Source: a bacterium (GTDB lineage Bacteria > Armatimonadota > Abditibacteriia > Abditibacteriales > Abditibacteriaceae). Taken from it: a DNA stretch of 64,000 bases. The notes beneath the pieces were generated by a model. The model saw only the letters and a list, made by a program, of their open reading frames with translations. It was not told the origin of the DNA and did no database searches. The position numbers and the translations under genes were made by a program. Positions 24,134 through 32,164 of the stretch are shown here, piece after piece (within the stretch, counting starts at the first letter, position 1; the number at the start of each line of letters is the position of its first letter). The stretch spans positions 186,001 to 250,000 of the forward strand of contig SDZD01000002.1 of NCBI GenBank assembly GCA_004172935.1. The letters run 5' to 3'.

Positions 24134-24978
24134 ACAGCCTGTCGATTTTGTATCGTGGCCCGCTTTCCAGTTGCAACTATGCCTGCCCCTATTGTCCGTT
24201 TGCAAAGCATGTCGAAACTGATGAAGAACACGCCGCTGATGCGCGTGCGCTGGAACGCTTCGTCGATTGGTGTGAGTTGCACACCAATCGAGAGTTATCC
24301 GTTTTCTTCACCCCTTGGGGTGAAGCTCTTGTGCGAACCCGTTATCAAAAGGCTATCGCCCGCCTGACTCATCTGCCCCACGTCGCCAAAATCGCCGCGC
24401 AGACCAACGGCTCCTTCCGTCCTCACTGGGTCGATAATTGCGACAAATCGCGTTTAGGGCTGTGGATAACTTTTCACCCCGAAGAAACCCAATTCGACCG
24501 CTTCGTAACTCAAATCGAATCGCTTCTGGCGCTTGGGGTTCGCCTCAGCGTCGGAGTCGTTGGCATGAAAGAGCACTTTGAGGCTATTGAACGTTTGCGC
24601 GAACGTCTGCCTCGCGAGGTCTATATCTGGGTGAATGCCTTCAAGCGTGTTGAGGGCTACTACAGTCAGGACGAAGTCGAGTTTTTGCGAGCCATCGACC
24701 ATCTATTTGAATTCAACAACGTTCGCCATCCCAGCCTCGGTCGTACCTGCCGCGCTGGAGAAAACGTTATTTCCGTCGATGGCGATGGTAATATAACCCG
24801 TTGCCACTTCGTCAAAACCTCGCTCGGCAACATTTACCAGGACGATCTTGACGACATTTTACGCCCCCGCCTTTGCACCAACCAAACCTGCGGTTGCCAC
24901 ATCGGTTACGTCCACATGGACGACTTGGGCCTCTACAAAACTTTCGGCAAAGGCATCTTGGAACGAATCCCCACTTAA
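24130..24978 (+). CDS. STM4011 family radical SAM protein
   Basis: 282 residues, starting in an ATGA overlap with the STM4012-like gene. The radical SAM motif is LSSCNYACPYCPFAKHVE (Cys 15, 19, 22). The C-terminal quarter has extra Cys (a CRAGENV segment, ITRCHFVK, and CTNQTCGCHIGYVHM) arranged like a SPASM/Twitch auxiliary Fe-S cluster site. Such clusters are typical of radical SAM enzymes that modify peptides or proteins. It is the last gene of the cluster and a hairpin lies directly at its stop codon. The substrate is unknown. Confidence 0.9.
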   Translation: MNSLSILYRGPLSSCNYACPYCPFAKHVETDEEHAADARALERFVDWCELHTNRELSVFFTPWGEALVRTRYQKAIARLTHLPHVAKIAAQTNGSFRPHWVDNCDKSRLGLWITFHPEETQFDRFVTQIESLLALGVRLSVGVVGMKEHFEAIERLRERLPREVYIWVNAFKRVEGYYSQDEVEFLRAIDHLFEFNNVRHPSLGRTCRAGENVISVDGDGNITRCHFVKTSLGNIYQDDLDDILRPRLCTNQTCGCHIGYVHMDDLGLYKTFGKGILERIPT

Positions 24979-25017
24979 AGTAACAGCCCCGCAAGATACC
25001 TTACGGAGCTGTTACTT
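24978..25017. terminator. Hairpin between convergent STM4011-like and GH127 genes
   Basis: AAGTAACAGC (24978-24987) pairs with GCTGTTACTT (25008-25017), a 10-bp perfect stem with a 20-nt loop. It lies between two converging genes and begins at the last base of the STM4011-like stop codon. The T tail is short, so this is a moderate call. Confidence 0.55.
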
Positions 25018-25030
25018 GTGTCTAATTCTT

Positions 25031-27637
25031 TTACACCGCGACAACCGCGATATTGGTGAACGCTGCCTGAGAGCGGTCGCCTTTGGCGCCGTACTGCCGC
25101 ACGCCAACGGCCCCATCCGCGAACGAATCATCCGTGACTTCGATGAGTGGTTGAGTCATGTTCTCGACGAATACTTGCAAGCGTGCCCCACGTGCTTCAA
25201 CGCGCACACGCTGAGGACGATTGGCCGCTAACGCCATCGGCGCCGACTTGAGCGGCGTCCATTTGCCGTCCGCTTTGCCCAACTCCACTTCGCCTTTATC
25301 CGCCGAAAGCCCGACATAATAGCCGCTGTAAGCATCGTCGCCAATCGAAGGCTTGCTAATGCGGAACAGTAGCCCTGCATTGCCAACATCACCCAGTGAT
25401 ACATCGGCATCGTAAACGAAATCGCGGAAGCGGGTTTTCGTCGCGATGGCTTTACTCGAAGGTGCATCTGGCGAAGGCCCGAACGCGCTTTCGCGAATCA
25501 GCCAACCGCCACCATAAGTCACCCAGTTATCGAAATGCTCATTCGAGAAATCGTCACGGAACTCCTTGGTCAATGCGCGCGGTGTCCCAATCACCGGGAA
25601 GTTGCTTACGCGCAGCATCTGGGCGCCAAAGGGCACCAGAGTCACCGTTTCGATGGGCGCGTTTGAGGCAACTGGGCTTAGCGGTGGGTCGAATGAAATA
25701 TGCCCGTTCCAGGCCAGCGTCCAGTCGGGGATCTTGCGGGCGCGTGCTTGCAGCGTTACCGGAGTTTGTTTCTGGTCAAACGGGTTGGCGGGCATCGCGC
25801 CGCGCTGCACAGTTGGCGCCGCCCCATCCAACATCAGCGCATAGTTCCACGCCGATTTAGGCGTCACTTCATATGAATCGAAGCCCGCGACCTTGCTCTT
25901 TTCAAACGCGCTCCACTCCTCTTCTATCTTGAGTGTGTAAAGCAGTGGCCCATGCCACACCGAAACCGAATCGTTGACGCCTGTTTCTGTTTGTACCGTC
26001 ATCGGAAAGTGCAACACGACTTCGTCGTTTGGCGCCCATTCGCGGTCAATTACGCTAAACGTCCCCGGTTTGGCATCCTGCTTCTTGCCATTGACTGTAA
26101 TCGAAGGATTTTTGCACCAAGCCGGGACACGAAGCGAAAGCGGGAAGCGCACGTTGCGTGGTGCGCTCAACTTCAAGCGAACAGTGTCTTCGAACGGGTA
26201 GTTCGTCTCTGCGACAAAGCTCACCGTCACGCCACCTGCGACTGGCGCCGTCACCTGCGAAGGCGCGTACGCCAACACTGCCAATCCACCGTTCGGTGTT
26301 CCCGCCCATGCACTCTGCACGAATTTAGGCCAACCCATATGGAAGTTGTAGCAGCAGCACGGAAAACCGGAACGCGGCGCTGGAGTGCGCCCATCGCCGT
26401 AATCTTGTGTGAAGCCCAGCCCACCACGCGGCGCTGTCACGTTGTTTGGCAACGTGTAATAAACGTGTTGGTGAATATCCGTCGAAAGCCCCGCCGGAAG
26501 TGCGTTGAAAGCCAACCGCTCCAGATTGTCGCCGATGTTCGCGTCGCCTAAAATCCGTAGCGCCGTCTCGTCACTCAGCATTCGCTCAACTATAGAACAC
26601 AATTCAATTCCTTGAGTCGTGCTACGCCCCGCCAAAAACTCGGTGCCAGAGTTGATGCCCACCGAAAGCCCATGATCGCGCATCAGATGGTCATTGCCCA
26701 GCCCAAATGCCGCTCGGTCGGCGGCATTGCCGGAGCGCTGCCAGTAAACCGGCGAAATCTTCATCGCCTGTGGCACGTTCACGTTATGTTTCGGGTGAAA
26801 ATCCTGCCCGAAGTCCAAAAAGCGATTGTTGGTAAAAATGTCGCGCCACGGATATGCCTGTTGGTTCAGCGTGTCGGCCAGTCCCAGCAAAAAGCTGTCG
26901 CCAGTGCGGTTGTAAAGCCAAAGCACCGTGTCCATCTCGTCACCCGCTCTGGCACGTCCCCAATCGCGCAAAGGCCGCTTTGGCAGGTTGTCGGCCATGT
27001 GACGATAATACTTCGTCAAAAACGGCGCCACGCGCGCATCGCCTGTCGCCTCGGCGTAGTCGCGCACCAAATAGGTCGCGACCATGCGGGGCCACCAGTC
27101 CTCGTTCGTCTTCGGCCCGAAAAATCCGTCCTCGCGTTGGCTCGTCAAAATCGCGTCCACCCATTTCTGCGCTTTCGCTTTCAGCCCCGCATCATCCAAT
27201 GTGTAGGCCAATAGTACTAGCCCTTTCAGGTAATACGGCCCCTTTTCCCAATCCTCGCCTTTGCCGCCCAGCCATGCGCTGTCGCTCTTGGCCGCATCCA
27301 ACAACTCTTCCGCGTGCCCGGTCAAGCCATCGCGTTGTAACTCCAACTGCTGCAAAAGCCAGCCGCGCGCCTTCACGCTCCCCAGCGGCAAGCTCACGAA
27401 AGGCACGTTTTGTAGTGGTGCCCGGTTTGCTACAACGCCGCGTGCACCTGCCGCCGCGCCCAGCGCAGTTGCCGCTACTGGTGTCCCCAATGCTTGCGCC
27501 CAGGCGCTGCCGCCATGTGCCGCGAACACGGCGCCGCCAAGTCCAGCCGCTCCCAGCGCCACAAAGCGCCGTCGCGATAGCGGTATTTCTAGGGGAGGTA
27601 TAGGTTGAGAATCTGGTTTTGAAGAATCGTTGTTCAT
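25031..27637 (-). CDS. Exported GH127-type (DUF1680) beta-L-arabinofuranosidase with C-terminal lectin-like domain
   Basis: 868 residues. The N-terminus carries a Tat-like signal (SRRRFVALGAAGLGGAVFAAHGGSAWAQA). PLQNVPFVSLPLGSVKARGWLLQQ, the (alpha/alpha)6 barrel and the FPCCCYNFHMGWPKF Cys cluster (about 427-429, zinc/catalytic region) identify the GH127/GH146 type. These enzymes release L-arabinofuranose from plant glycans and use a Cys nucleophile. A beta-sandwich follows (560-690). The last 180 residues (NWVTYGGGWLIRES, then AGLLFRISKP and VEARGARLQVFVE) are a jelly-roll domain of the laminin-G / DUF1080 type. A palindromic operator lies about 140 bases upstream of the start. Confidence 0.88.
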   Translation of the reverse strand: MNNDSSKPDSQPIPPLEIPLSRRRFVALGAAGLGGAVFAAHGGSAWAQALGTPVAATALGAAAGARGVVANRAPLQNVPFVSLPLGSVKARGWLLQQLELQRDGLTGHAEELLDAAKSDSAWLGGKGEDWEKGPYYLKGLVLLAYTLDDAGLKAKAQKWVDAILTSQREDGFFGPKTNEDWWPRMVATYLVRDYAEATGDARVAPFLTKYYRHMADNLPKRPLRDWGRARAGDEMDTVLWLYNRTGDSFLLGLADTLNQQAYPWRDIFTNNRFLDFGQDFHPKHNVNVPQAMKISPVYWQRSGNAADRAAFGLGNDHLMRDHGLSVGINSGTEFLAGRSTTQGIELCSIVERMLSDETALRILGDANIGDNLERLAFNALPAGLSTDIHQHVYYTLPNNVTAPRGGLGFTQDYGDGRTPAPRSGFPCCCYNFHMGWPKFVQSAWAGTPNGGLAVLAYAPSQVTAPVAGGVTVSFVAETNYPFEDTVRLKLSAPRNVRFPLSLRVPAWCKNPSITVNGKKQDAKPGTFSVIDREWAPNDEVVLHFPMTVQTETGVNDSVSVWHGPLLYTLKIEEEWSAFEKSKVAGFDSYEVTPKSAWNYALMLDGAAPTVQRGAMPANPFDQKQTPVTLQARARKIPDWTLAWNGHISFDPPLSPVASNAPIETVTLVPFGAQMLRVSNFPVIGTPRALTKEFRDDFSNEHFDNWVTYGGGWLIRESAFGPSPDAPSSKAIATKTRFRDFVYDADVSLGDVGNAGLLFRISKPSIGDDAYSGYYVGLSADKGEVELGKADGKWTPLKSAPMALAANRPQRVRVEARGARLQVFVENMTQPLIEVTDDSFADGAVGVRQYGAKGDRSQAAFTNIAVVAV

Positions 27638-27778
27638 GGAGTTGGGATGTAGTTTTTCTTGAATCGGCTCGGCACCGTCGCAAAAGACAGATTCAGACCG
27701 CTAAGAATTGGTGATAGTGCCACCGCTCTTTGGTGAAAAATACAGATTGTTGCCTGTGCCCGTTGTTTTTGGCACGCA

Positions 27779-27801
27779 AATTGGTTTAAATTAAACCAAT
27801 T
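27779..27801. promoter_or_regulatory. Palindromic operator (copy 1) between GH127 and sugar dehydrogenase genes
   Basis: Perfect 23-bp palindrome with a single central base: arms AATTGGTTTAA and TTAAACCAATT. The core TTGGTTTA-N3-TAAACCAA is shared with the site at 33348-33368 in front of the GntR/LacI-type regulator gene. It lies in the 278-base divergent promoter region and is placed to control either or both genes. Confidence 0.7.
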
Positions 27802-27915
27802 ATGAACCAGAGCATTTCGTGGTGATTTATTGCTACTACCACGCGCCGCACCGTATCAAAGGACGATGTGCGCGCCTGTGCGTCGCTACACCGCTCCAAT
27901 TCTGGTTTCTCATTC

Positions 27916-29268
27916 ATGAAAACATCATCTGTTCCCTTGCGTAAATTCGGCGTCGCTGCCTTATCCGGCGCGAGTGGTCTTTTACTCGTTGGTTGCCTGG
28001 CGCAAAATGCCTCCACCAATGCTATTGCCCAACCCGCAGTTCCCGGTCAGACCCTCAAGGGCGAAGCCGCGCGTGGCGATTGGACTACCGACGCTCCTGG
28101 TGTGCGTCGCCTCCTGACGCCCGCCGAATTGGACGCTCCTTACGCCACCAAATCGGTTGATAACGGCCCACACATGGTGCCTCGTCCCGAAGGTGCATTG
28201 CCCAAAGTCCCAACAGGTTTCACTGTCGAAGCCTACGCGACGGGTCTCAATAACCCGCGTGCCATCGTTACTGCGCCTAACGGCGACATCTTCGTCGCCG
28301 AAAGCGGTCCGAACCGCGTCCGCGTCATTCGTGGCGTGCAGGGCGGCAAACCCAGCACCGACAACTTCTTCACCGAGGGCTTACGTCAACCCTTCGGTAT
28401 AGCTTTTTACCCACCGGGCAAAAATCCGAAATACGTCTACGTCGCTAACACCGATTCGGTTGTGCGTTTCCCCTATAAAAACGGCGACTTGAAAGCCACT
28501 GGCCCTGAAGAAATGATTGTCGATAACATTTCCGGTGGCGGACGCTTGCGCGGTGGTGGTCACTGGACGCGCGACATCGCTTTCTCGAAGGATGGCAAAA
28601 AGATGTGGGTTTCGGTTGGCTCCCGCTCTAACGTCGATGATAACGAAGTAGAGGAACGCCGCGCCCGAATCTTCGAGTTCACGCCCGATGGTAAGAACGA
28701 GCGCGTCTATGCCTCCGGCATCCGTAACCCCGTCGGCCTCGCAGTTAACCCACGCACGGGCGATCTGTGGACTTCGGTCAATGAACGCGATGGCCTCGGC
28801 GACCATTTGGTGCCCGACTATGTAACCCGCGTCAAAGATGGCGGCTTCTACGGTTGGCCCTGGTACTATATCGGCGACCATCAAGATCCCCGTCACGATG
28901 GGAAACATCCCGAACTCAAAGGCAAAATCTCTGTGCCCGACGTGCTGCTGCAATCGCACTCCGCCTCGCTTGACCTTGCCTTTTACACCGGAAACAAGTT
29001 TCCACGCACCTATCGCGGCGATGCCTTCGCCGCTGAACATGGCTCGTGGAACCGCGCCCGCCGTACTGGCTATAAAGTTATCCGCGTCCCGCAGCGCAAC
29101 GGCGTTCCCACTGGCGAATACGAAGATTTTCTCACCGGTTTCGTGACTCCCGCAGGCGATGTTTGGGGCCGCCCCGTTGGCGTTACTGTGGGTAACGATG
29201 GCTCGATGTTCGTCAGCGATGATGGTTCGAATACCATCTGGCGTGTTTCCTACACCGGAACCAAATAA
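27916..29268 (+). CDS. PQQ-type (sorbosone/glucose) sugar dehydrogenase lipoprotein
   Basis: 450 residues from the ATG at 27916; a GTG at 27868 would spoil the signal. The lipobox LLVGC at about residue 26 predicts a lipid-anchored exported protein. The body is a six-bladed beta-propeller: VPTGFTVEAYATGLNNPRAI, GDIFVAESGPNRVRVI, FGIAFYPPG, GIRNPVGLAVNPRTGDLW and HGSWNRARRTGYKVIRVP, as in the GSDH / L-sorbosone dehydrogenase family that oxidises aldoses using PQQ. No PQQ synthesis genes are near. It is divergent from GH127 and shares its operator region. Two oxidoreductase genes follow closely, so sugar oxidation is a reasonable theme. Confidence 0.85.
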   Translation: MKTSSVPLRKFGVAALSGASGLLLVGCLAQNASTNAIAQPAVPGQTLKGEAARGDWTTDAPGVRRLLTPAELDAPYATKSVDNGPHMVPRPEGALPKVPTGFTVEAYATGLNNPRAIVTAPNGDIFVAESGPNRVRVIRGVQGGKPSTDNFFTEGLRQPFGIAFYPPGKNPKYVYVANTDSVVRFPYKNGDLKATGPEEMIVDNISGGGRLRGGGHWTRDIAFSKDGKKMWVSVGSRSNVDDNEVEERRARIFEFTPDGKNERVYASGIRNPVGLAVNPRTGDLWTSVNERDGLGDHLVPDYVTRVKDGGFYGWPWYYIGDHQDPRHDGKHPELKGKISVPDVLLQSHSASLDLAFYTGNKFPRTYRGDAFAAEHGSWNRARRTGYKVIRVPQRNGVPTGEYEDFLTGFVTPAGDVWGRPVGVTVGNDGSMFVSDDGSNTIWRVSYTGTK

Positions 29269-29295
29269 CTCAAAAACACTTTCGACACCATCCCT

Positions 29296-30252
29296 ATGAA
29301 ACGCAAATTAGGACGCAGTGGAATTGAAGTCAGCGCACTCGGCATGGGTTGCTGGGCCATCGGTGGCCCACACGCTCGTCGTGGCAACCCCGTCGGTTGG
29401 GGCGAAGTCAACGACGCCGAATCGGTGCGCGCCCTTCAGCGCGCCTTCGATCTCGGCGTCAACTTCTACGATACCGCCGACGTATATGGCTGCGGCCACA
29501 GCGAATATCTCATCGCTCAGGCGCTCGGCGACAAGCGCGATGAAATCGTCATCGCTACTAAAGCGGGCTACACCTACGTCGAAGAAACCCGCGAAGCCCC
29601 CGGCGAAAGCGGCGATCCCGACTACATCCGTCAATGCTGTGATGAAAGCCTTCGTCGCCTCAACACCGACCGCATCGACCTCTACCAGTTCCACCTCGGC
29701 GGTTACCCGATGGAAAAAGCCCCCGAAGTTCTGGCCGTTTTCGATGAGTTGGTAGCTGCAGGGAAAGTTCTCTCCATTGGCTGGAGTACCGACGACCCTG
29801 CCCGCTCTGAACTCTTCGCCCAAAGCCCGAACTGCACCGCCATTCAGCAGGGCTTCAATCTCTTCGGTGGCAACGCTGCTACCTTGGCAGTCTGCGAGAA
29901 ATACGACCTTGCCAGCATTTTGCGTGGGCCACTCGGTATGGGACTACTGACCGGGAAATTCAACGCCGACACCCAGTTTCCCGACGACGACATTCGCCGT
30001 GGCTGGAACTTTAAAGATGGTGGCTTGGCCGAGAATATGAAGAAGCTAGAGGCGATACGCGATGTGCTTTCCAGCGATGGGCGCACCGTCACGCAGGGCG
30101 CTTTGGCATGGCTGTGGGCGCGCAGCGAAGCCATGATTCCCATTCCTGGTTTCAAAACCGTCGCTCAGGTCGAAGAAAACGCGGCTGCCATGAACTTTGG
30201 CCCGCTCACTGCCGACCAAATGACGCAAATCGACCAGATTCTGGGCCGTTAA
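29296..30252 (+). CDS. Aldo/keto reductase
   Basis: 318 residues. It begins MKRKLGRSGIEVSALGMGCWAIGG, a textbook AKR start. It has FYDTADVYGCGHSEYLIAQAL (Asp, Tyr), IVIATKAG (Lys) and DLYQFHLGG (His). The C-terminal cofactor region is MIPIPGFKTVAQVEENAAA. It is most like the NADP-dependent YajO/perakine-reductase group. It sits 27 bases after the sugar dehydrogenase gene and 4 bases before an SDR gene, so the three are likely co-transcribed. There is no Shine-Dalgarno sequence before the ATG. The substrate is probably a sugar or derived aldehyde. Confidence 0.9.
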   Translation: MKRKLGRSGIEVSALGMGCWAIGGPHARRGNPVGWGEVNDAESVRALQRAFDLGVNFYDTADVYGCGHSEYLIAQALGDKRDEIVIATKAGYTYVEETREAPGESGDPDYIRQCCDESLRRLNTDRIDLYQFHLGGYPMEKAPEVLAVFDELVAAGKVLSIGWSTDDPARSELFAQSPNCTAIQQGFNLFGGNAATLAVCEKYDLASILRGPLGMGLLTGKFNADTQFPDDDIRRGWNFKDGGLAENMKKLEAIRDVLSSDGRTVTQGALAWLWARSEAMIPIPGFKTVAQVEENAAAMNFGPLTADQMTQIDQILGR

Positions 30253-30256
30253 TTCC

Positions 30257-31174
30257 ATGAAGGTTTTAATCACTGGTGCGGGCGGCAATCTGGGCCGTGC
30301 CCTTGTTCCATTATTAGTGGAGCAGGGGCACATGCCCCGACTGATGGATTTCCGCCCACTCGATTCGCCTCACGAGTTCGTGCAGGGCGATGTGCGAAAC
30401 CCTGCCGATGTGCAACGCGCCGTCGATGGCGTTGATGCCATAGTTCATGGCGTCGCACTCCACGGCATACATCTGCGCAAGTGGACGCCGGAAGATTTCT
30501 GGGCCATCAACGCGACAGGCACTTTCAATGTCTTTGAAGCAGCACGTCAGGCGTCCATCAAGCGCGTTGTATTGTGTAGCACGATGGGCGTCTACGGCCA
30601 CAGTAGCGCCTCTCCACCTAATGCGTGGGGTTGGGTAGACGAAGATTTGCCACTTCTTCCCGGCGATGTATATGGCCTTACCAAAGTCGCCTGCGAAGAC
30701 ATGGCTGGCTACTATGGGCGCAGTCATGGCATCTCGACAGTCGCTTTGCGTCTGGGGATGTTCGTCCCCGAAGGCAGCGCCGAGCGCTATGGTTTCCGCC
30801 TACTTTTTGGCGGTGTTGATGAGCGCGACGTGGCTCAAGCTGCGCTCAGCTCGCTGACTTTCGCTCCTAAAGCGAACTTCGACGCCTTCAATATCATGGC
30901 CGATGTGCCCTTTACCCGCGAGGATGCGGGCGCAGTCCAAACCGATCTCATTTCGACTTTGGAGCGCTATTATCCCAATCTTGCCTCTCTTGCTGAGGCT
31001 AATGAGTGGGACATTCAATCTCTGGTATGGGGCCGTACCATTTGGCCAATTCACAAAGCCAAGCAGCTTTTGGGTTACGCTCCCCAATTCAACTTCGCTC
31101 AATTCCTCAGTGCCGTTGAGTTGGGCGATAAGGATTACGCGCCCACCATCGGCCTACCCTGGTGGGGTGTGTAG
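30257..31174 (+). CDS. NAD-dependent epimerase/dehydratase (extended SDR)
   Basis: 305 residues. It has an N-terminal Rossmann motif VLITGAGGNLGRALVPLL (TGxxGxxG), then DVRNPADVQRAVDGVDAIVHGVAL, LCSTMGVYG and the catalytic YGLTKVACEDMAGYY (YxxxK). This matches the extended SDR family, including uronate dehydrogenase-like and nucleotide-sugar epimerase members. It begins 4 bases after the aldo/keto reductase stop codon and ends just before a 15-bp terminator. Likely activity is NAD(P)-dependent oxidation or epimerisation of a sugar or sugar acid; the exact substrate cannot be read from sequence. Confidence 0.88.
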   Translation: MKVLITGAGGNLGRALVPLLVEQGHMPRLMDFRPLDSPHEFVQGDVRNPADVQRAVDGVDAIVHGVALHGIHLRKWTPEDFWAINATGTFNVFEAARQASIKRVVLCSTMGVYGHSSASPPNAWGWVDEDLPLLPGDVYGLTKVACEDMAGYYGRSHGISTVALRLGMFVPEGSAERYGFRLLFGGVDERDVAQAALSSLTFAPKANFDAFNIMADVPFTREDAGAVQTDLISTLERYYPNLASLAEANEWDIQSLVWGRTIWPIHKAKQLLGYAPQFNFAQFLSAVELGDKDYAPTIGLPWWGV

Positions 31175-31201
31175 CTCACCAAAAGTCTTTGTGACCAATT
31201 A

Positions 31202-31235
31202 AAAAGGGCGCATCTCGATTGAGATGCGCCCTTTT
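31202..31235. terminator. Bidirectional intrinsic terminator
   Basis: AAAAGGGCGCATCTC (31202-31216) pairs with GAGATGCGCCCTTTT (31221-31235) around GATT. The stem is flanked by A and T runs on either side, serving the SDR gene on the plus strand and the aldo/keto reductase on the minus strand. Confidence 0.92.
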
Positions 31236-31255
31236 CGTTTTGCCATTTTAGGCCT

Positions 31256-32164
31256 TCACGCCGCTGTATCCAAACGTCGTTTCGCCTCTGCGTAAACGTT
31301 GTCCGCCAGCGGCCCGCGCTGCGCGGCCTCGATATTTTCGCGCAAATGCTCTGGGTTTTTCGTTCCCACGATGTTGGTCGTCATGCCAGGATGCGAATGC
31401 GTGAAGCGCAGCAAAAATCCGGTGCGCGTTTCGCCGTCCGTCAGCAACTCATCCATATTGGCTTTTTCCCACGCGCTCCAACGATCTTGATGGCCCAGTC
31501 CTGCCCCCGGCTCGCCGCGTGCCACACCGCCGCGCACGATAACTCCCGACCCCGCATCCGCCGCCGTTTGAATCAGCGATTCATGTTCGCGCTCCAAAGC
31601 CGAGTAGGGGATCTGGAATGAATCGAACACACCCCAGTTGATATAAGTTGCGAGGTGCGGATTCGTCGAAGAAATTCCGATGAAGCGCACTTTGCCCTGA
31701 GCTTGCATTTCTTGCAGCGCCTCGACCAAATTGCCGTTCTCGCACTGCTCGACGCTGGGGTTATGCAATTGCATCAAGTCCACATAGTCGGTCTTCATCC
31801 GTTCCAGCGATTCATGCAGCCCACGAAATAGGTTGTCGCGCGTCCAAACGTGCGGCGTATCATCCGTATGCTCGTCTCTATGCACGACGGTACAGCCGCA
31901 CTTCGTCGCCAACACGAACTCACTACGACGGTGCGACAAGTAGCGCCCGATGTACTCTTCGCTGCGCCCATAATCGTTGGCGGTATCAATGAAAGTGATG
32001 CCCGCATCCACCACGGCGTTCAAGATGGTTTCGGCCTCGCCGTCTTCAACGGGGCGTCCGCCCCAGATGCGAGTCCCGCGCACTTCCATTGCTCCATAAC
32101 CCAGTTGCGACACCTGAAGCCCGGTGCGGCCCAGAGTGCGTTGCGGTAATGATGATGTGTTCAT
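31256..32164 (-). CDS. Aldo/keto reductase, operon partner of the GntR/LacI-type regulator
   Basis: 302 residues. QRTLGRTGLQVSQLGYGAMEVRG, FIDTANDYGRSEEYIGRYL (Asp, Tyr), FVLATKCG (Lys) and DLMQLHNP (His) give the AKR barrel and active site. IVGTKNPEHLRENIEAA is the nucleotide-binding end. Its start codon overlaps the stop codon of the regulator gene upstream (32161-32164), indicating one transcript read from the operator-bearing promoter at 33348. It is probably involved in metabolism of the sugar sensed by that regulator. Confidence 0.9.
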   Translation of the reverse strand: MNTSSLPQRTLGRTGLQVSQLGYGAMEVRGTRIWGGRPVEDGEAETILNAVVDAGITFIDTANDYGRSEEYIGRYLSHRRSEFVLATKCGCTVVHRDEHTDDTPHVWTRDNLFRGLHESLERMKTDYVDLMQLHNPSVEQCENGNLVEALQEMQAQGKVRFIGISSTNPHLATYINWGVFDSFQIPYSALEREHESLIQTAADAGSGVIVRGGVARGEPGAGLGHQDRWSAWEKANMDELLTDGETRTGFLLRFTHSHPGMTTNIVGTKNPEHLRENIEAAQRGPLADNVYAEAKRRLDTAA

